From Alphaproteobacteria bacterium (lineage in GTDB: Bacteria > Pseudomonadota > Alphaproteobacteria > Sphingomonadales > Emcibacteraceae), in NCBI GenBank assembly GCA_020446675.1, contig JAGREE010000001.1, positions 1 through 64,000 of the forward strand: a DNA stretch of 64,000 nucleotides. Direction: 5' to 3'. Made by a program: the position numbers and the translations under genes. The notes under the pieces were generated by a model. That model was given only the letters and a program-made list of their open reading frames with translations. It had not been told where the DNA came from and did not search any database. Each line of letters begins with the position of its first letter. The stretch's first letter is position 1. Shown here one piece after another: positions 1 through 9,451 of the stretch.

Positions 1-1
1 C

Positions 2-250
2 ACCGACCGCGCCCGCATCCGCGCCATGTATTGCCACCCCGACTGGGCCAGAAACGGCATTGGCCGTTATATTATGGGGATTTGTGAGCAGGCGGCCCGG
101 GACGCCGGCTTTAACAAAATGATTTTGGGCTCAACCCTGGCCGGGCAACCGCTTTATGAAGCCTGCGGCTATCAGGTCATTGAACATGGGCTTGATAAGG
201 CACCGTCCGGGGTGACCGTACCAGTCCTGACCATGACGAAAGATTTTTAG
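2..250 (+). CDS. GNAT family N-acetyltransferase, C-terminal part
   Basis: This is the 3' end of an acetyltransferase whose start lies outside the window; the frame is open from base 2. The visible part holds the acetyl-CoA pyrophosphate loop (ARNGIGR, the Q/RxxGxG/A signature of motif A), followed by a helix and a YEACGY segment typical of the last GNAT strands. GNAT enzymes move an acetyl group from acetyl-CoA to an amine; the substrate cannot be read from this fragment. It ends 33 bp before the thioesterase on the same strand, so the two may be co-transcribed. Confidence 0.85.
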   Translation, partial: TDRARIRAMYCHPDWARNGIGRYIMGICEQAARDAGFNKMILGSTLAGQPLYEACGYQVIEHGLDKAPSGVTVPVLTMTKDF

Positions 251-283
251 AATTCCGGGATTATTAATTTTAAGGAAAATAGA

Positions 284-1075
284 GTGATACATCATACAAA
301 CAGCACCATTCACCTGACGGATATTGTTTTTCCCAGAAACACCAACCATCATGAAACGCTGTTTGGCGGGGCGGCGCTTGGCTATATGGACAAGGTCGCC
401 TTTATTGCCGCCACCCGTTATGGGCGGCGGAGCTTTGTCACCGCGTCCTGCGACAAGGTTGATTTCGTCAAGCCCGCCTATAAAGGCAATATCGTTGATT
501 TTGCCGCCAAAGTGATCCATGCAGGGAATAGGTCGTTACAGGTGGAAGTGATCATGCAGGCGGAAAATATGCTGACCAATGAGCGCCATGTCTGTACCCG
601 CGGTATTTTTAATATGGTGGCGGTCCCGGATAAGGCCGAAAAGGCGGCGGATATTAAACCATTATCCGAAATTGAGCTAACCCCCGGTATCCATGCGGAG
701 CCGGATGCGGATTTGCGGATTGTTGAACTGGTCTTTGCCGATGATACCAACCATCTGGGCACGCTGTTTGGGGGGCATGGACTGTCGCTGATGGCCAAGG
801 CGGGCTTTATCGCCTCGGCCCGTAAATGTCAGGAAGTGATGGTGCTGGCTTCGGTCGAAAAAACCAATTTCCTCGCCCCCATTGCTGTCGGCGGGATTGT
901 TGATTTATCAGCCAAGGTGGTGCGGGTCGGGCGCAGTTCCATGACCGTCAAGGTCAAAATGTGGGGGGAAGAGCTTTTAAGCGGTAAGCGCACCTTCTGC
1001 GCCGATAGTGATTTTATCATGGTCGCCGTGGATAAGGACGGCAAATCAAAACCGTTTAAGCAGGATAGTGATTAG
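284..1075 (+). CDS. Double-hotdog acyl-CoA thioesterase
   Basis: A 263-residue acyl-CoA thioesterase built from two hotdog domains in tandem. The signature TNHxxTLFGG occurs at about residues 20-29 and again at 155-164, each opening a YciA/BFIT-like domain. Family members hydrolyse acyl-CoA to free acid and CoA in the cytoplasm. The GTG start at 284 is supported by an AAGGAAA ribosome site 5-10 bases upstream. The last codons (VDKDGKSKPFK) are unusual in that their DNA is repeated about 490 bp downstream, in front of a second orphan gene. Chain length of substrate is unknown. Confidence 0.9.
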   Translation: MIHHTNSTIHLTDIVFPRNTNHHETLFGGAALGYMDKVAFIAATRYGRRSFVTASCDKVDFVKPAYKGNIVDFAAKVIHAGNRSLQVEVIMQAENMLTNERHVCTRGIFNMVAVPDKAEKAADIKPLSEIELTPGIHAEPDADLRIVELVFADDTNHLGTLFGGHGLSLMAKAGFIASARKCQEVMVLASVEKTNFLAPIAVGGIVDLSAKVVRVGRSSMTVKVKMWGEELLSGKRTFCADSDFIMVAVDKDGKSKPFKQDSD

Positions 1076-1104
1076 GGCCGTACTGGAAAAAGGGGGAAAT
1101 ATGA
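1028..1104 (+). repeat. Direct repeat, copy 1: 3' end of thioesterase gene plus leader of next gene
   Basis: About 77 bases covering the last codons of the thioesterase, the gap, the ribosome site GGGGGAAAT and the ATG of the next gene. It aligns almost without gaps to 1516-1593. Shared blocks include AAATCAAAACCGTTTAAG, GATTAGGGCCG and CTGGAAAAAGGGGGAAATATG. This copy is the functional gene end. Confidence 0.9.
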
Positions 1105-1496
1105 AAAGCAGAAAAGTTCAAATTATTAGTATAGGGGCATTTTTATTTGTTGCCCATTGTCTTTATCATTTTCTGTCAGTGCATTTTCAGGAAAAAAAGT
1201 TTGAGGCTAAACTGGCTGAAATTAATAGCAGTATTACTGTCGGCATGGAGGTAGAAGAAGTCAGGTCATATTTGAAGGAGTCCTCTATACATTTTTTTGA
1301 ACAATATAAAGAAGGGACAGATTGGGGTAACATGGATGATATATATGCAAACTTTTATTTGCAGTTTTTGTTTGCTGTAAAGGGACCTGATCTTATGTTA
1401 GGGTTGGTAGACCAAGCTGCAATTATAAAAGTAAGATTTGATAAAAACCTTAAAGTAAGCGCGGTAGTATGTGAGCTTGTTTATGGGAGTTTATAA
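1101..1496 (+). CDS. Hypothetical protein with N-terminal membrane anchor
   Basis: A 131-residue protein of unknown function. The ATG at 1101 has a strong purine-rich ribosome site (AGGGGGAAAT) directly upstream; an in-frame start at 1008 would lie inside the thioesterase and is less likely. Residues about 7-23 (ISIGAFLFVAHCLYHFL) form one hydrophobic segment, followed by a mostly polar, lysine- and glutamate-rich part, so a membrane-anchored or exported protein is likely. The gene is markedly AT-rich compared with the thioesterase, which points to acquisition. Its 5' flank is repeated in front of the next gene. I recognise no family. Confidence 0.65.
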   Translation: MKSRKVQIISIGAFLFVAHCLYHFLSVHFQEKKFEAKLAEINSSITVGMEVEEVRSYLKESSIHFFEQYKEGTDWGNMDDIYANFYLQFLFAVKGPDLMLGLVDQAAIIKVRFDKNLKVSAVVCELVYGSL

Positions 1497-1515
1497 CTAA
1501 GGTTTCTAACCGATT

Positions 1516-1593
1516 GTAGATAAGAACGGTAAATCAAAACCGTTTAAGAAATTATGGGGATTAGGGCCGCGCTGGAAAAAGGGGGAAATATGA
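1516..1593 (+). repeat. Direct repeat, copy 2: thioesterase-tail copy upstream of second orphan gene
   Basis: Second copy of the 1028-1104 segment. It still reads in frame as VDKNGKSKPFKKLW, matching the thioesterase C-terminus (VDKDGKSKPFK), but has no thioesterase body before it. It supplies the ribosome site and start codon of the gene at 1590. Differences are mostly single base changes, with a diverged stretch just after the Lys codon. Confidence 0.9.
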
Positions 1594-2150
1594 AAAAAAA
1601 TATTAGCATTGAATATAATATTGAAGAAATAGGGTGCATAGATGACTATTTAGTTGATAATTGTGTTGACTTAATAAAGGGCTCTCTTAAATCATTTTAT
1701 GGCAGCGTAATTTTTGAAGCTAATGGTTCTAAAATATATATAGATAGTACTCAAATTTTGCATTTTATGTTGAGCTTTATTTCAGGTTTAAATGAGTTAC
1801 TAATTGCAGTTGAAGAAGAATGCGTTGTTGAAATTCCGGTAATTGAAATCGGTTATTCCTTAGGCTTGAAGTTGCAGGACAAAAATTTATTTATTTTTGA
1901 GTTTACCCAAATTAATAAAGAACCTCTGTTGAGTTGCTCTTATTTTGAAATGTATAAAGAGGTATATTACCGTATCAAATCATTGTTATTGATAATTTAT
2001 GATATAAAACCAGAACTAATTAACCTGAATATTTTGGACAGAGGTATCCTAAATGCAATTCGGTTTAATAGATATCTCGATGAAAGAAAAAAATTAAGTA
2101 CAAGTCCAACAATAAAGATAATCTCGGTCGATAATAAACCTCATGAATAA
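1590..2150 (+). CDS. Hypothetical protein, AT-rich orphan
   Basis: A 186-residue soluble protein of unknown function starting MKKNISIEYN. The start at 1590 is chosen because the GGGGGAAAT ribosome site is identical to that of the gene at 1101; the longer frame from 1554 reads through the repeated thioesterase tail. The protein is acidic, rich in Ile, Leu, Asn and Glu, with no signal peptide or clear membrane segment. The strong AT bias contrasts with neighbours on both sides. Small AT-rich genes behind duplicated flanks recall orphan immunity genes of polymorphic toxin systems, but I cannot assign it to a known immunity family. Confidence 0.6.
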   Translation: MKKNISIEYNIEEIGCIDDYLVDNCVDLIKGSLKSFYGSVIFEANGSKIYIDSTQILHFMLSFISGLNELLIAVEEECVVEIPVIEIGYSLGLKLQDKNLFIFEFTQINKEPLLSCSYFEMYKEVYYRIKSLLLIIYDIKPELINLNILDRGILNAIRFNRYLDERKKLSTSPTIKIISVDNKPHE

Positions 2151-2222
2151 GTAGATAAATTGTAGCCCTATAAATTAAATCAATAAACAGGACTGTGATG
2201 GAATAAGAAAAGGAGCCGAAAA

Positions 2223-2792
2223 ATGGCAACAGTGGGCAATGAAAAAAATGTGGTGTTTGTGGTGATTGATGTGCATAAGGCGGTGCTGAAAAACGCATGG
2301 CACGCGGATGAGGTGATCAGTAATATATCCCGCGCGCTGGAAAAGGCGCGCTCGGCGGGTATCCCCGTGCTCTGGGTTAAACATTCAAGCGATGAAATGC
2401 CAAAGGAAAGTGACGGCTGGCAACTGGTTGATGGCTTAAGCCCGCTTGAAGGGGAGCGGATCATCCATAAAAGAAACGAGTCCTCGTTTGAAGATACCGA
2501 CTTTGCCGAAGCGCTGGCCGAGCATGACTGCGGCCATATCGTGATTTCCGGCGCGGCAACCAACTGGTGCGTGCGGGCAACGGCCTACGGCGCGCTTGAC
2601 CGCGGCTATGACATCACCCTTGTCAGTGACGCCCATAGCACCAAAAATATCGAACTTCCGGATGGTAAAGTTATTGATGCGGGCGGGATTATCACCGACC
2701 TTAATATTGTCATGAGCCACTTAAGCTATCCCGGGCGGAAGACAGGCACCGTCACATCCACCGATCTCGATTTTGAAAAGGTCGCGGGTTAA
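2223..2792 (+). CDS. Isochorismatase-family cysteine hydrolase
   Basis: A 189-residue cytoplasmic hydrolase of the isochorismatase/nicotinamidase fold. The catalytic triad is visible: Asp16 in VVIDVHKA, Lys83 in IHKRNESSF, and the nucleophile Cys116 in TNWCVRATA, preceded by the cis-peptide region ISGAATN. An AGGAG site at 2211-2215 lies 7 bases before the ATG. Family members cleave C-N or vinyl-ether bonds in small amides or isochorismate; the substrate here is not determined. Length is normal for the family. Confidence 0.92.
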   Translation: MATVGNEKNVVFVVIDVHKAVLKNAWHADEVISNISRALEKARSAGIPVLWVKHSSDEMPKESDGWQLVDGLSPLEGERIIHKRNESSFEDTDFAEALAEHDCGHIVISGAATNWCVRATAYGALDRGYDITLVSDAHSTKNIELPDGKVIDAGGIITDLNIVMSHLSYPGRKTGTVTSTDLDFEKVAG

Positions 2793-2795
2793 GGC

Positions 2796-3302
2796 TTACT
2801 GATCCGGTTCGGCCTCTGGTGCGGCTTTCTGGTCGGCGGCTTTCTGGTCGGCGGCAATCTGCTCGGCGCGTTCGGTGATCAGGGCCTTTAATTCATCCGA
2901 ATGGTCATTCAGGCGCTGAAAGCCCATTTCGCCGCCCTTTTGCATCAGTTCCGGAATTTTATTTTTGACATTCTGACCGGTCGGGGACTGGTAAAATTTA
3001 ATCAGGTCGTTCAGTTCGTCCACCGTGAAGGCATCGGTATAAATTTTAATGAAATCGGGCTTTAAGCTTTCATAGCTCATATACTGGTTGGTGAATTTGA
3101 TCAGAATATCGCTGAACTGGACAAGGGCGGGGTTTGACTGCACCTGCATCATCAGCATCTGTTCCATGGACTGGTTCATGGTTTTTTCAACGTCAAGGAT
3201 ATCCAGCAGTTTTTCCGCTGCTGCGTCAGCCGCTTCGTCGGCGCGGGCGGGCAGGGTGATAAAAACCATAATGGCGATAAGAAGTGATTTTAAAGTGGTC
3301 AA
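2796..3302 (-). CDS. DUF2059 domain exported protein
   Basis: A 168-residue periplasmic protein. Residues 1-21 form a Sec signal peptide (LLIAIMVFITLPARA, cleavage after ARA). The mature part matches the DUF2059 helical pattern, with the core FTVDELNDLIKFYQSPTGQ around residues 94-112. The C-terminus is an Ala/Gln/Lys low-complexity tail with the repeated unit AADQK. The start is TTG; no ATG gives a full signal peptide. It is convergent with the isochorismatase gene, only 3 bp between stops. Function of the domain is unknown. Confidence 0.82.
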   Translation of the reverse strand: MTTLKSLLIAIMVFITLPARADEAADAAAEKLLDILDVEKTMNQSMEQMLMMQVQSNPALVQFSDILIKFTNQYMSYESLKPDFIKIYTDAFTVDELNDLIKFYQSPTGQNVKNKIPELMQKGGEMGFQRLNDHSDELKALITERAEQIAADQKAADQKAAPEAEPDQ

Positions 3303-3483
3303 CGGGCAGTCCAGTCCAAAAAGGTTAAAAGATGTTGCTGATCATAGCGGCGGACAAAATTAAAACAAGCCGAAAAGCGCGCATCTTTTGAGCCATATCA
3401 AGTTATTTGCCTTAAAAATTTAATAGGATTAAGCTATGGTGCATTAAATGCCGGACTTTAAAGGTCAAGGAGCAAACCCCGCC

Positions 3484-4209
<726 letters not shown>

Positions 4210-4210
4210 G

Positions 4211-6586
4211 ATGCGGCAGGTGATTACAGCCATGAACCGGAAACTGCTTCGTGATCTTTGGAATATCAAAGGTCAGCTGGTGGCGATCATTTTTGTCATG
4301 GCGTCGGGGATTATGTCATTTGTGCTGTCGTTCGGCGTGATTGACAGCCTGGAACTGGGCCGGGACGTTTATTACGACCGCTATGAATTTGCCGATGTCT
4401 GGGCCAGCGCCAAACGGGTGCCCGAAGGGGTTAAGGAACAGATCGCGGAAATAAACGGCGTGGCGCAGATTGAAACGCGGGTCACATTCGGCGCGACGGT
4501 GCAGGTTGAAGGGATGGACGTTCCGGCCAGCGGGCGGATACTGTCCTACCCGGATGAGCGGGAACCGCTTCTTGATAAACTTTATCTTAAAAGCGGGCGG
4601 TTACTCAACCCGGATGAGGAAGATGCCATCCTTGCCAGTGAGGCTTTTGTGGTGGCGCACGGGTTCACCCTTGGCGACCATATCGATATGGTGATTAACG
4701 GCAAAAAAAGATCGCTTAAAATTGTCGGTATCGCGCTGAGCCCCGAATATGTCTATAGCCTTGGCCCCGGGGCGCTCTTCCCCGATGATAAGCGTTTTGG
4801 TGTGTTCTGGATGAGCCGCCGTGCGCTAGAAGCAGCGGTTAATATGGACGGGGCCTTTAACAATGTGGCCTTGCGCTTAAGCCGCGACGCCAATGTGGAG
4901 GAGGTAAAAGCGGAACTCGACCGGATATTAAAGCAATATGGCGGGCTAATTTCCTTCGATCGGTCGGAACAAATGTCCAACTGGTATGTGGAAAATGAAC
5001 TGACCCAGTTAAAAACCACGGGGACAATCACACCGATCATATTCCTTTGTGTGGCGGCGTTCCTGGTCAATGTGGTGATGACGCGGCAGGTCGCGACCCA
5101 GCGGGTCCAGATCGGCATGCTGAAAGCGGTCGGTTATTCCAATGCGGAACTGGCGGCGCATTATTTAAAAATGGTGATGGTGGTTGTGGTGATCGGCTCG
5201 CTCCTGGGCCTTGCCGGGGGTGTGTGGCTTGGCTCGGGGCTTCTCAATATTTATAGTCAGTTTTTCCGTTTTCCCTATCTTCATTATACCTATTCGGTGG
5301 ATATCATGATTTTATCGGTCGGCTTTTGCGCGGCGGCGGCAACGGCGGGCACATGGATCGCCATGAAACAGGCCGCCGACCTTCCCCCGGCGGAGGCCAT
5401 GCGGCCCGAAGCCCCCACCGAATTTAAGGAAACCATCCTCGAGCGGCTTGATATTGATAAATTTTTCTCATTTTTATCAAGGATTGTTCTGCGGCAGCTT
5501 GAAAGGCGGCCGATCCGGGCGTTTTTTAGCGCCATCGGCGTCGGCTTCGCGCTGGCGATCCTGGTTTTTGCCAACAGCATGACCGACAGCATGAATTATA
5601 TGATGGATGTTCAGTATAATATCGGCAACCGGGAAACGATCCTGCTTGGCTTTGTCGAGCCGCGGGCCATTTCCGCGCTGGAGGAAATAAGGCTGATGCC
5701 CGGGGTGATGAAGGTCGAACCGCTTCGCGATATTCCGGTGCTCTTAAAACACGGCCATTTAAGCAAACGGACCGGCATTTCCGGGATCAGGCCGGACCCG
5801 GACCTCCACCGGGTGCTGGACCAGAGCTTAAAACCCGTTGATGTATCGGGCGGCGGGCTGGTGATGTCCAGAAAGCTTGCCGAACTGCTGGGGGCCAAAG
5901 TTGGCGATATGATTGATGTTGATGTGCTGGAAGAACGGCGGCCGCAGCTTAGCTTGCCCATAGCGGCGGTTTATGATGAATTTGTCGGTATCGGCGCCTA
6001 TATGGATATTGATCGGCTTAATTCGCTCCTGAACGAAGGGCCGGTGGTCACGGGGGCCGCGCTGATGACCGACCCCAACTGGAACGGGCCGTTATATCAG
6101 AATATAAAAGACGTGCCCGCCATTATCAGTATGGCGATCATGGTGCGGATGCGGGAAATTTTTGAACAGATGATGGACGAAAACATGATGCGGATGATGG
6201 CGGTTTATATCATCTTCGCCGGGGTTATTGCCTTTGGCGTGATCTATAACACGGCGCGGATTGCCTTTTCCGAACGCTCGCGGGAGCTGGCGGCGCTTCG
6301 CGTGCTTGGCCTTACCAAGGGGGAGGTCGCCTATATCCTGTTCGGGGAGCTTGGCTTTGTCGTCATGGTGGCGATCCCCATGGGGCTACTGATCGGCTAC
6401 GGGCTTTGTGCGGGCATGGTCGCGTCCCTTGATACCGAACTTTTCCGTATGCCGCTTTATATAAAAAATGATACATATGCCTATGCGGTGATTGTGGTGC
6501 TGATCAGTGCGCTGATCAGCTTTTACCTTGTCTGGCGGCAGGTGGATAAAATTGACCTTGTCGCCGCCCAAAAGGGTGTTGAATGA
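4211..6586 (+). CDS. ABC transporter permease with two FtsX domains
   Basis: A 791-residue inner-membrane permease. A first membrane helix near residue 20 is followed by a large MacB-type periplasmic domain. A three-helix FtsX unit lies at about 275-390, then a second helix near 445 (IGVGFALAILVFANSM), a second periplasmic domain and a second FtsX unit at about 660-785. The duplicated layout is known for permeases that work as one polypeptide. The order ATPase, permease, HlyD-type adaptor resembles DevBCA/MacAB exporters that push substrates from the inner membrane into an outer-membrane channel. No TolC-like gene is nearby. Substrate unknown. Confidence 0.92.
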   Translation: MRQVITAMNRKLLRDLWNIKGQLVAIIFVMASGIMSFVLSFGVIDSLELGRDVYYDRYEFADVWASAKRVPEGVKEQIAEINGVAQIETRVTFGATVQVEGMDVPASGRILSYPDEREPLLDKLYLKSGRLLNPDEEDAILASEAFVVAHGFTLGDHIDMVINGKKRSLKIVGIALSPEYVYSLGPGALFPDDKRFGVFWMSRRALEAAVNMDGAFNNVALRLSRDANVEEVKAELDRILKQYGGLISFDRSEQMSNWYVENELTQLKTTGTITPIIFLCVAAFLVNVVMTRQVATQRVQIGMLKAVGYSNAELAAHYLKMVMVVVVIGSLLGLAGGVWLGSGLLNIYSQFFRFPYLHYTYSVDIMILSVGFCAAAATAGTWIAMKQAADLPPAEAMRPEAPTEFKETILERLDIDKFFSFLSRIVLRQLERRPIRAFFSAIGVGFALAILVFANSMTDSMNYMMDVQYNIGNRETILLGFVEPRAISALEEIRLMPGVMKVEPLRDIPVLLKHGHLSKRTGISGIRPDPDLHRVLDQSLKPVDVSGGGLVMSRKLAELLGAKVGDMIDVDVLEERRPQLSLPIAAVYDEFVGIGAYMDIDRLNSLLNEGPVVTGAALMTDPNWNGPLYQNIKDVPAIISMAIMVRMREIFEQMMDENMMRMMAVYIIFAGVIAFGVIYNTARIAFSERSRELAALRVLGLTKGEVAYILFGELGFVVMVAIPMGLLIGYGLCAGMVASLDTELFRMPLYIKNDTYAYAVIVVLISALISFYLVWRQVDKIDLVAAQKGVE

Positions 6587-6613
6587 ATAAAGCAAAAAAA
6601 TGGATGATCAAAA

Positions 6614-7810
6614 ATGAAAAAAATTAAGCTTTATATCAAAATTGGCCTTGGTGTTTTTGCCGTCGGGCTGCTGATTTTCGCCCTGATCCCGGCCCGTGTG
6701 CCGGTGGATATGGACGTGGTCAAGCGCGGCGATGTGCTTGTAACCCTTGACGGGGAGGGAAAAACAAAAATCCATGATATTTATGTGGTTTATGCCCCAA
6801 TCGAGGGCCGTGTGACAAGGATTGAGAGCGAGCAGGGCGACAGCGTCGTCGCCGGGGAAACGGTGATTGCCAACATGAAACCGGCTGATCCGCATTTTAT
6901 TGACAGCCGCACCGAAATTCAGACACAGGCCGACATTCAGGGCGCCAATGCCGCCCTCGGCTTTGAACAGGCGAAGCTTGAGAGGGCGCAGGCGGAACTG
7001 GATTTCGCCAAGGCGGAACTGGCCCGGACCCAGCGGCTTTATGATAACGGCAACGTCTCCATCGCCCGGCTTGAACAGGCGCAGCTGACGGTAAGATTGC
7101 GGGAAACCGAACTGAACACCGCCAATTCAGGGATGGAGGTCGCCAAAAGCACCCTTGCCGCCGCCAGGGCCCGCCTGGTCCAGCCGACCAGCAACGGCAA
7201 TGACCCGGACGGCAGCAATCTGATCGTCCGCGCGCCCATTTCCGGTAAAGTGTTACGCATCCTCCATAAATCGGAAGGGGTGATCCCCTCCGGCACACCA
7301 CTGGTGGAGGTGGGCAACCCCGAAGATCTTGAAATCGTCATTGAAATGCTGTCCCGCGACGCGGTCAAGGTGTCAAAGGGCGACATGGCGCTCATCAAAC
7401 GCTGGGGCGGCACGGACGATATCCGCGCCCAGGTGCGGGTGGTTTCCCCCTCCGGCTTTACCAAAATCTCCGCCCTCGGGGTGGAGGAACAACGGGTAAA
7501 TATCTACCTTAACTTCATTGACGGTCCCGAAAAATGGCGCGGGCTGGGCGACGCGTTCCGGGTCGAGGCCAGCATCATCGTCGACCGCGCCGATAATGTG
7601 CCCTATGTGCCGATCAGCGCGCTGTTTAGGTACGAGGGCAAATGGAGTGTGTTTCAGGTGGTGGATGGCCGCACGGTCCGGACGGAAGTGGGGATCGGCC
7701 GCATCAATGACCAGATCGCCGAAGTGGTCAGCGGATTAGCCGAAGGCGACACTGTCGTCATCCATCCCGGCACCGACATTGACGACGACATGCGGGTTGT
7801 GAAGCGGTAG
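6614..7810 (+). CDS. HlyD/MacA-type efflux periplasmic adaptor
   Basis: A 398-residue membrane fusion protein completing the exporter operon. Residues about 8-26 are a single membrane anchor. A split lipoyl domain follows (APIEGRVTRIESEQGDSV near 60 and RAPISGKVLRI near 210), with a long alpha-helical hairpin rich in Glu, Ala, Gln and Arg between about 95 and 190. Beta-barrel and membrane-proximal domains fill the rest. It would bridge the FtsX-type permease to an outer-membrane channel. It starts 27 bp after the permease stop. The operon probably ends here, because the next gene differs sharply in base composition. Confidence 0.92.
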   Translation: MKKIKLYIKIGLGVFAVGLLIFALIPARVPVDMDVVKRGDVLVTLDGEGKTKIHDIYVVYAPIEGRVTRIESEQGDSVVAGETVIANMKPADPHFIDSRTEIQTQADIQGANAALGFEQAKLERAQAELDFAKAELARTQRLYDNGNVSIARLEQAQLTVRLRETELNTANSGMEVAKSTLAAARARLVQPTSNGNDPDGSNLIVRAPISGKVLRILHKSEGVIPSGTPLVEVGNPEDLEIVIEMLSRDAVKVSKGDMALIKRWGGTDDIRAQVRVVSPSGFTKISALGVEEQRVNIYLNFIDGPEKWRGLGDAFRVEASIIVDRADNVPYVPISALFRYEGKWSVFQVVDGRTVRTEVGIGRINDQIAEVVSGLAEGDTVVIHPGTDIDDDMRVVKR

Positions 7811-7841
7811 ATAAAGATAGATATAGGAGGGGGAAATTTTA

Positions 7842-8414
7842 ATGGATTTAGATAATATTAGTCCTTTTAATACTAAAGAAGAAGTTGAAAAATTACTTAA
7901 TTGGAAAGAACAAGAAAGTAAGGCCAGTGATATTCGGGCAACATCTGAATTATTGGATAAAATACAAACGCTTACAATTGATTCATTAGAAAAGTTTAAC
8001 AGCTTTTTAAATATTGTGTTTGCAATATTTTATATTTCATTTTTTACTTTATGGTCACAGTTAGAGAATATTATTCCTTTTAATTTTTATTTGATTTCTG
8101 CTTTTTGTGTTTCCATTTCAATTTTAATGTTTTTTGTATATTTATTCATCATTGCTCAGAATATGCTTTCTTATTCAGCATATGTTAGATGGGTTTCAAA
8201 ATTGCTTGACGAAGAAAAAATTAATTTTGAAGAATATGTCGCTTCTATGAGGGCAGCAGATAAAATAATTAATGATAGATATAGAAGAGCAGCTGTTTTT
8301 TGTTCACAAGCAGCTTTATGGTTAGCTCTAATAGGCATATTTATACTCGTATTTACTATTTTAATAGTCTTGATAACCTCTTGGTCACAAAATCAATCAG
8401 TGACAACTGTTTAA
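7842..8414 (+). CDS. Hypothetical three-helix membrane protein, AT-rich
   Basis: A 190-residue protein of unknown function. A charged N-terminal helix (about 10-50) is followed by hydrophobic segments at about 54-72, 80-105 and 155-180, with a polar helical stretch at 115-150 between the second and third. A strong AGGAGGGGG site precedes the ATG by 7 bases. The gene is very AT-rich, unlike the exporter operon 31 bp upstream, and faces a TIR-like gene of the same composition. Small membrane proteins of this layout serve as effectors in several anti-phage systems (for example Pycsar TM and SLATT families). Whether this is one is not shown by the sequence. Confidence 0.65.
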   Translation: MDLDNISPFNTKEEVEKLLNWKEQESKASDIRATSELLDKIQTLTIDSLEKFNSFLNIVFAIFYISFFTLWSQLENIIPFNFYLISAFCVSISILMFFVYLFIIAQNMLSYSAYVRWVSKLLDEEKINFEEYVASMRAADKIINDRYRRAAVFCSQAALWLALIGIFILVFTILIVLITSWSQNQSVTTV

Positions 8415-8444
8415 ACTTAAATAGTATTTTATCAATAAATAAAA

Positions 8445-9296
8445 TTACAGTTTATTAAAATCTATATCTAAACCTGCTGCTCTCATTTCCTTTAATAAAT
8501 CTAGTTTCCAATTATCATTATCCATAGGAATATATATAACTCCATCAATATCTCCTGGCCTTTCAACCTCTCCCTTCAGCAAAGCGCAAATATTTCCCCT
8601 CCCTAATTTGCCTATTAGATAACCATGCTCAAAAACTACATTTTGTCTAGCACGATCTTTTAATTCAGTTTCTTTCTTACTTTTGCCTTCGTCACATGGT
8701 GTATAAATTATTACTCCAAAATCTACCTCTGCAAATTGTTCAATCTTTTCAATTATTGTTTTTCCTCTACTTGCTTGTTCGTGGAGTATTATTGGCTCCA
8801 GCTCCATTTTTTCAAGAAAACGAGCAATTGTGGTTTTAGTATCATTATCATGACCATGAACAATAAATACTTTTCTGCTACTTTTCCTTTGTATAGTATT
8901 GGCGTTAGTAGAGTGTTTTGCGGCAGCTAATTCACTAGATTCATTAATAATTTTGAGTCTTTTAATAACAGATTCTAATTTACCAATTTTATCGCTCAAA
9001 TTTTTCTTAAAGTCGTCAATTTTTTCGGTTATATTCCTTTCACGTAAACTTACACGTGGTGTGGTGGTCCAAGCTTGATATTCTTTAACAAACTTTGGTT
9101 GTGAAAAAATATTATCTAATAATTCGAGATTATAATCTTCCCAAATTCGAAATTCTCTTTGAGCACTAATTAAATCTTTCTCAGATGATAGATCACAGGA
9201 TTTAATATTATTGCCTTCTACTATCTGAGCTAATAACTGTTTTTCAGCATCACCCTTTGGAATTAATAATTCAACTTTTTCATTATTGTCTGACAT
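8445..9296 (-). CDS. TIR-like nucleotide-binding protein (CAP12/Pycsar-effector TIR family)
   Basis: From the ATG at 9296 this is 283 residues (MSDNNEKV...). The C-terminal half is a TIR-like domain of the PF10137 type: KVFIVHGHD, then RFLEKMELEPIILHEQ, GKTIIEKIE, FGVIIYTPCDEG and RARQNVVFEHGY. In this family the Glu in NVVFEHGY is a plausible NAD-cleaving residue. The N-terminal half is helical (EKQLLAQIVEGNN, WEDYNLELL) and is commonly paired with this domain. Relatives act as NADase effectors in CBASS-like systems or occur alone in defence islands. The gene is AT-rich and convergent with the membrane protein at 7842. An upstream in-frame start at 9356 is less likely because GGGG and GAG elements sit before 9296. 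Confidence 0.85.
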   Translation of the reverse strand: MSDNNEKVELLIPKGDAEKQLLAQIVEGNNIKSCDLSSEKDLISAQREFRIWEDYNLELLDNIFSQPKFVKEYQAWTTTPRVSLRERNITEKIDDFKKNLSDKIGKLESVIKRLKIINESSELAAAKHSTNANTIQRKSSRKVFIVHGHDNDTKTTIARFLEKMELEPIILHEQASRGKTIIEKIEQFAEVDFGVIIYTPCDEGKSKKETELKDRARQNVVFEHGYLIGKLGRGNICALLKGEVERPGDIDGVIYIPMDNDNWKLDLLKEMRAAGLDIDFNKL

Positions 9297-9451
9297 CTCA
9301 TTTGCCCCAATGAAAATTAAATTTTGGTATTTTCTTATAGTAGTGAATTGCGTCATTATTGTAAATTACTACTTATAAGATAAATTTAATTGATCCAAAA
9401 ACATTCCCGCTCGCACCCTCGGTGGTTGTCTGGTATGGTGGGGATATTTTG

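Noticed and set aside
131..1044. Minus-strand frames opposite the GNAT and thioesterase genes
   Set aside because: They mirror the codon structure of strong plus-strand genes and show no family motif or ribosome site.
6614..7810. HlyD-like adaptor as part of a type I secretion system for the RTX protein
   Set aside because: It sits in an operon with an FtsX-type permease (MacB class) 40 kb away; type I secretion needs an HlyB-type ABC protein, which is absent.
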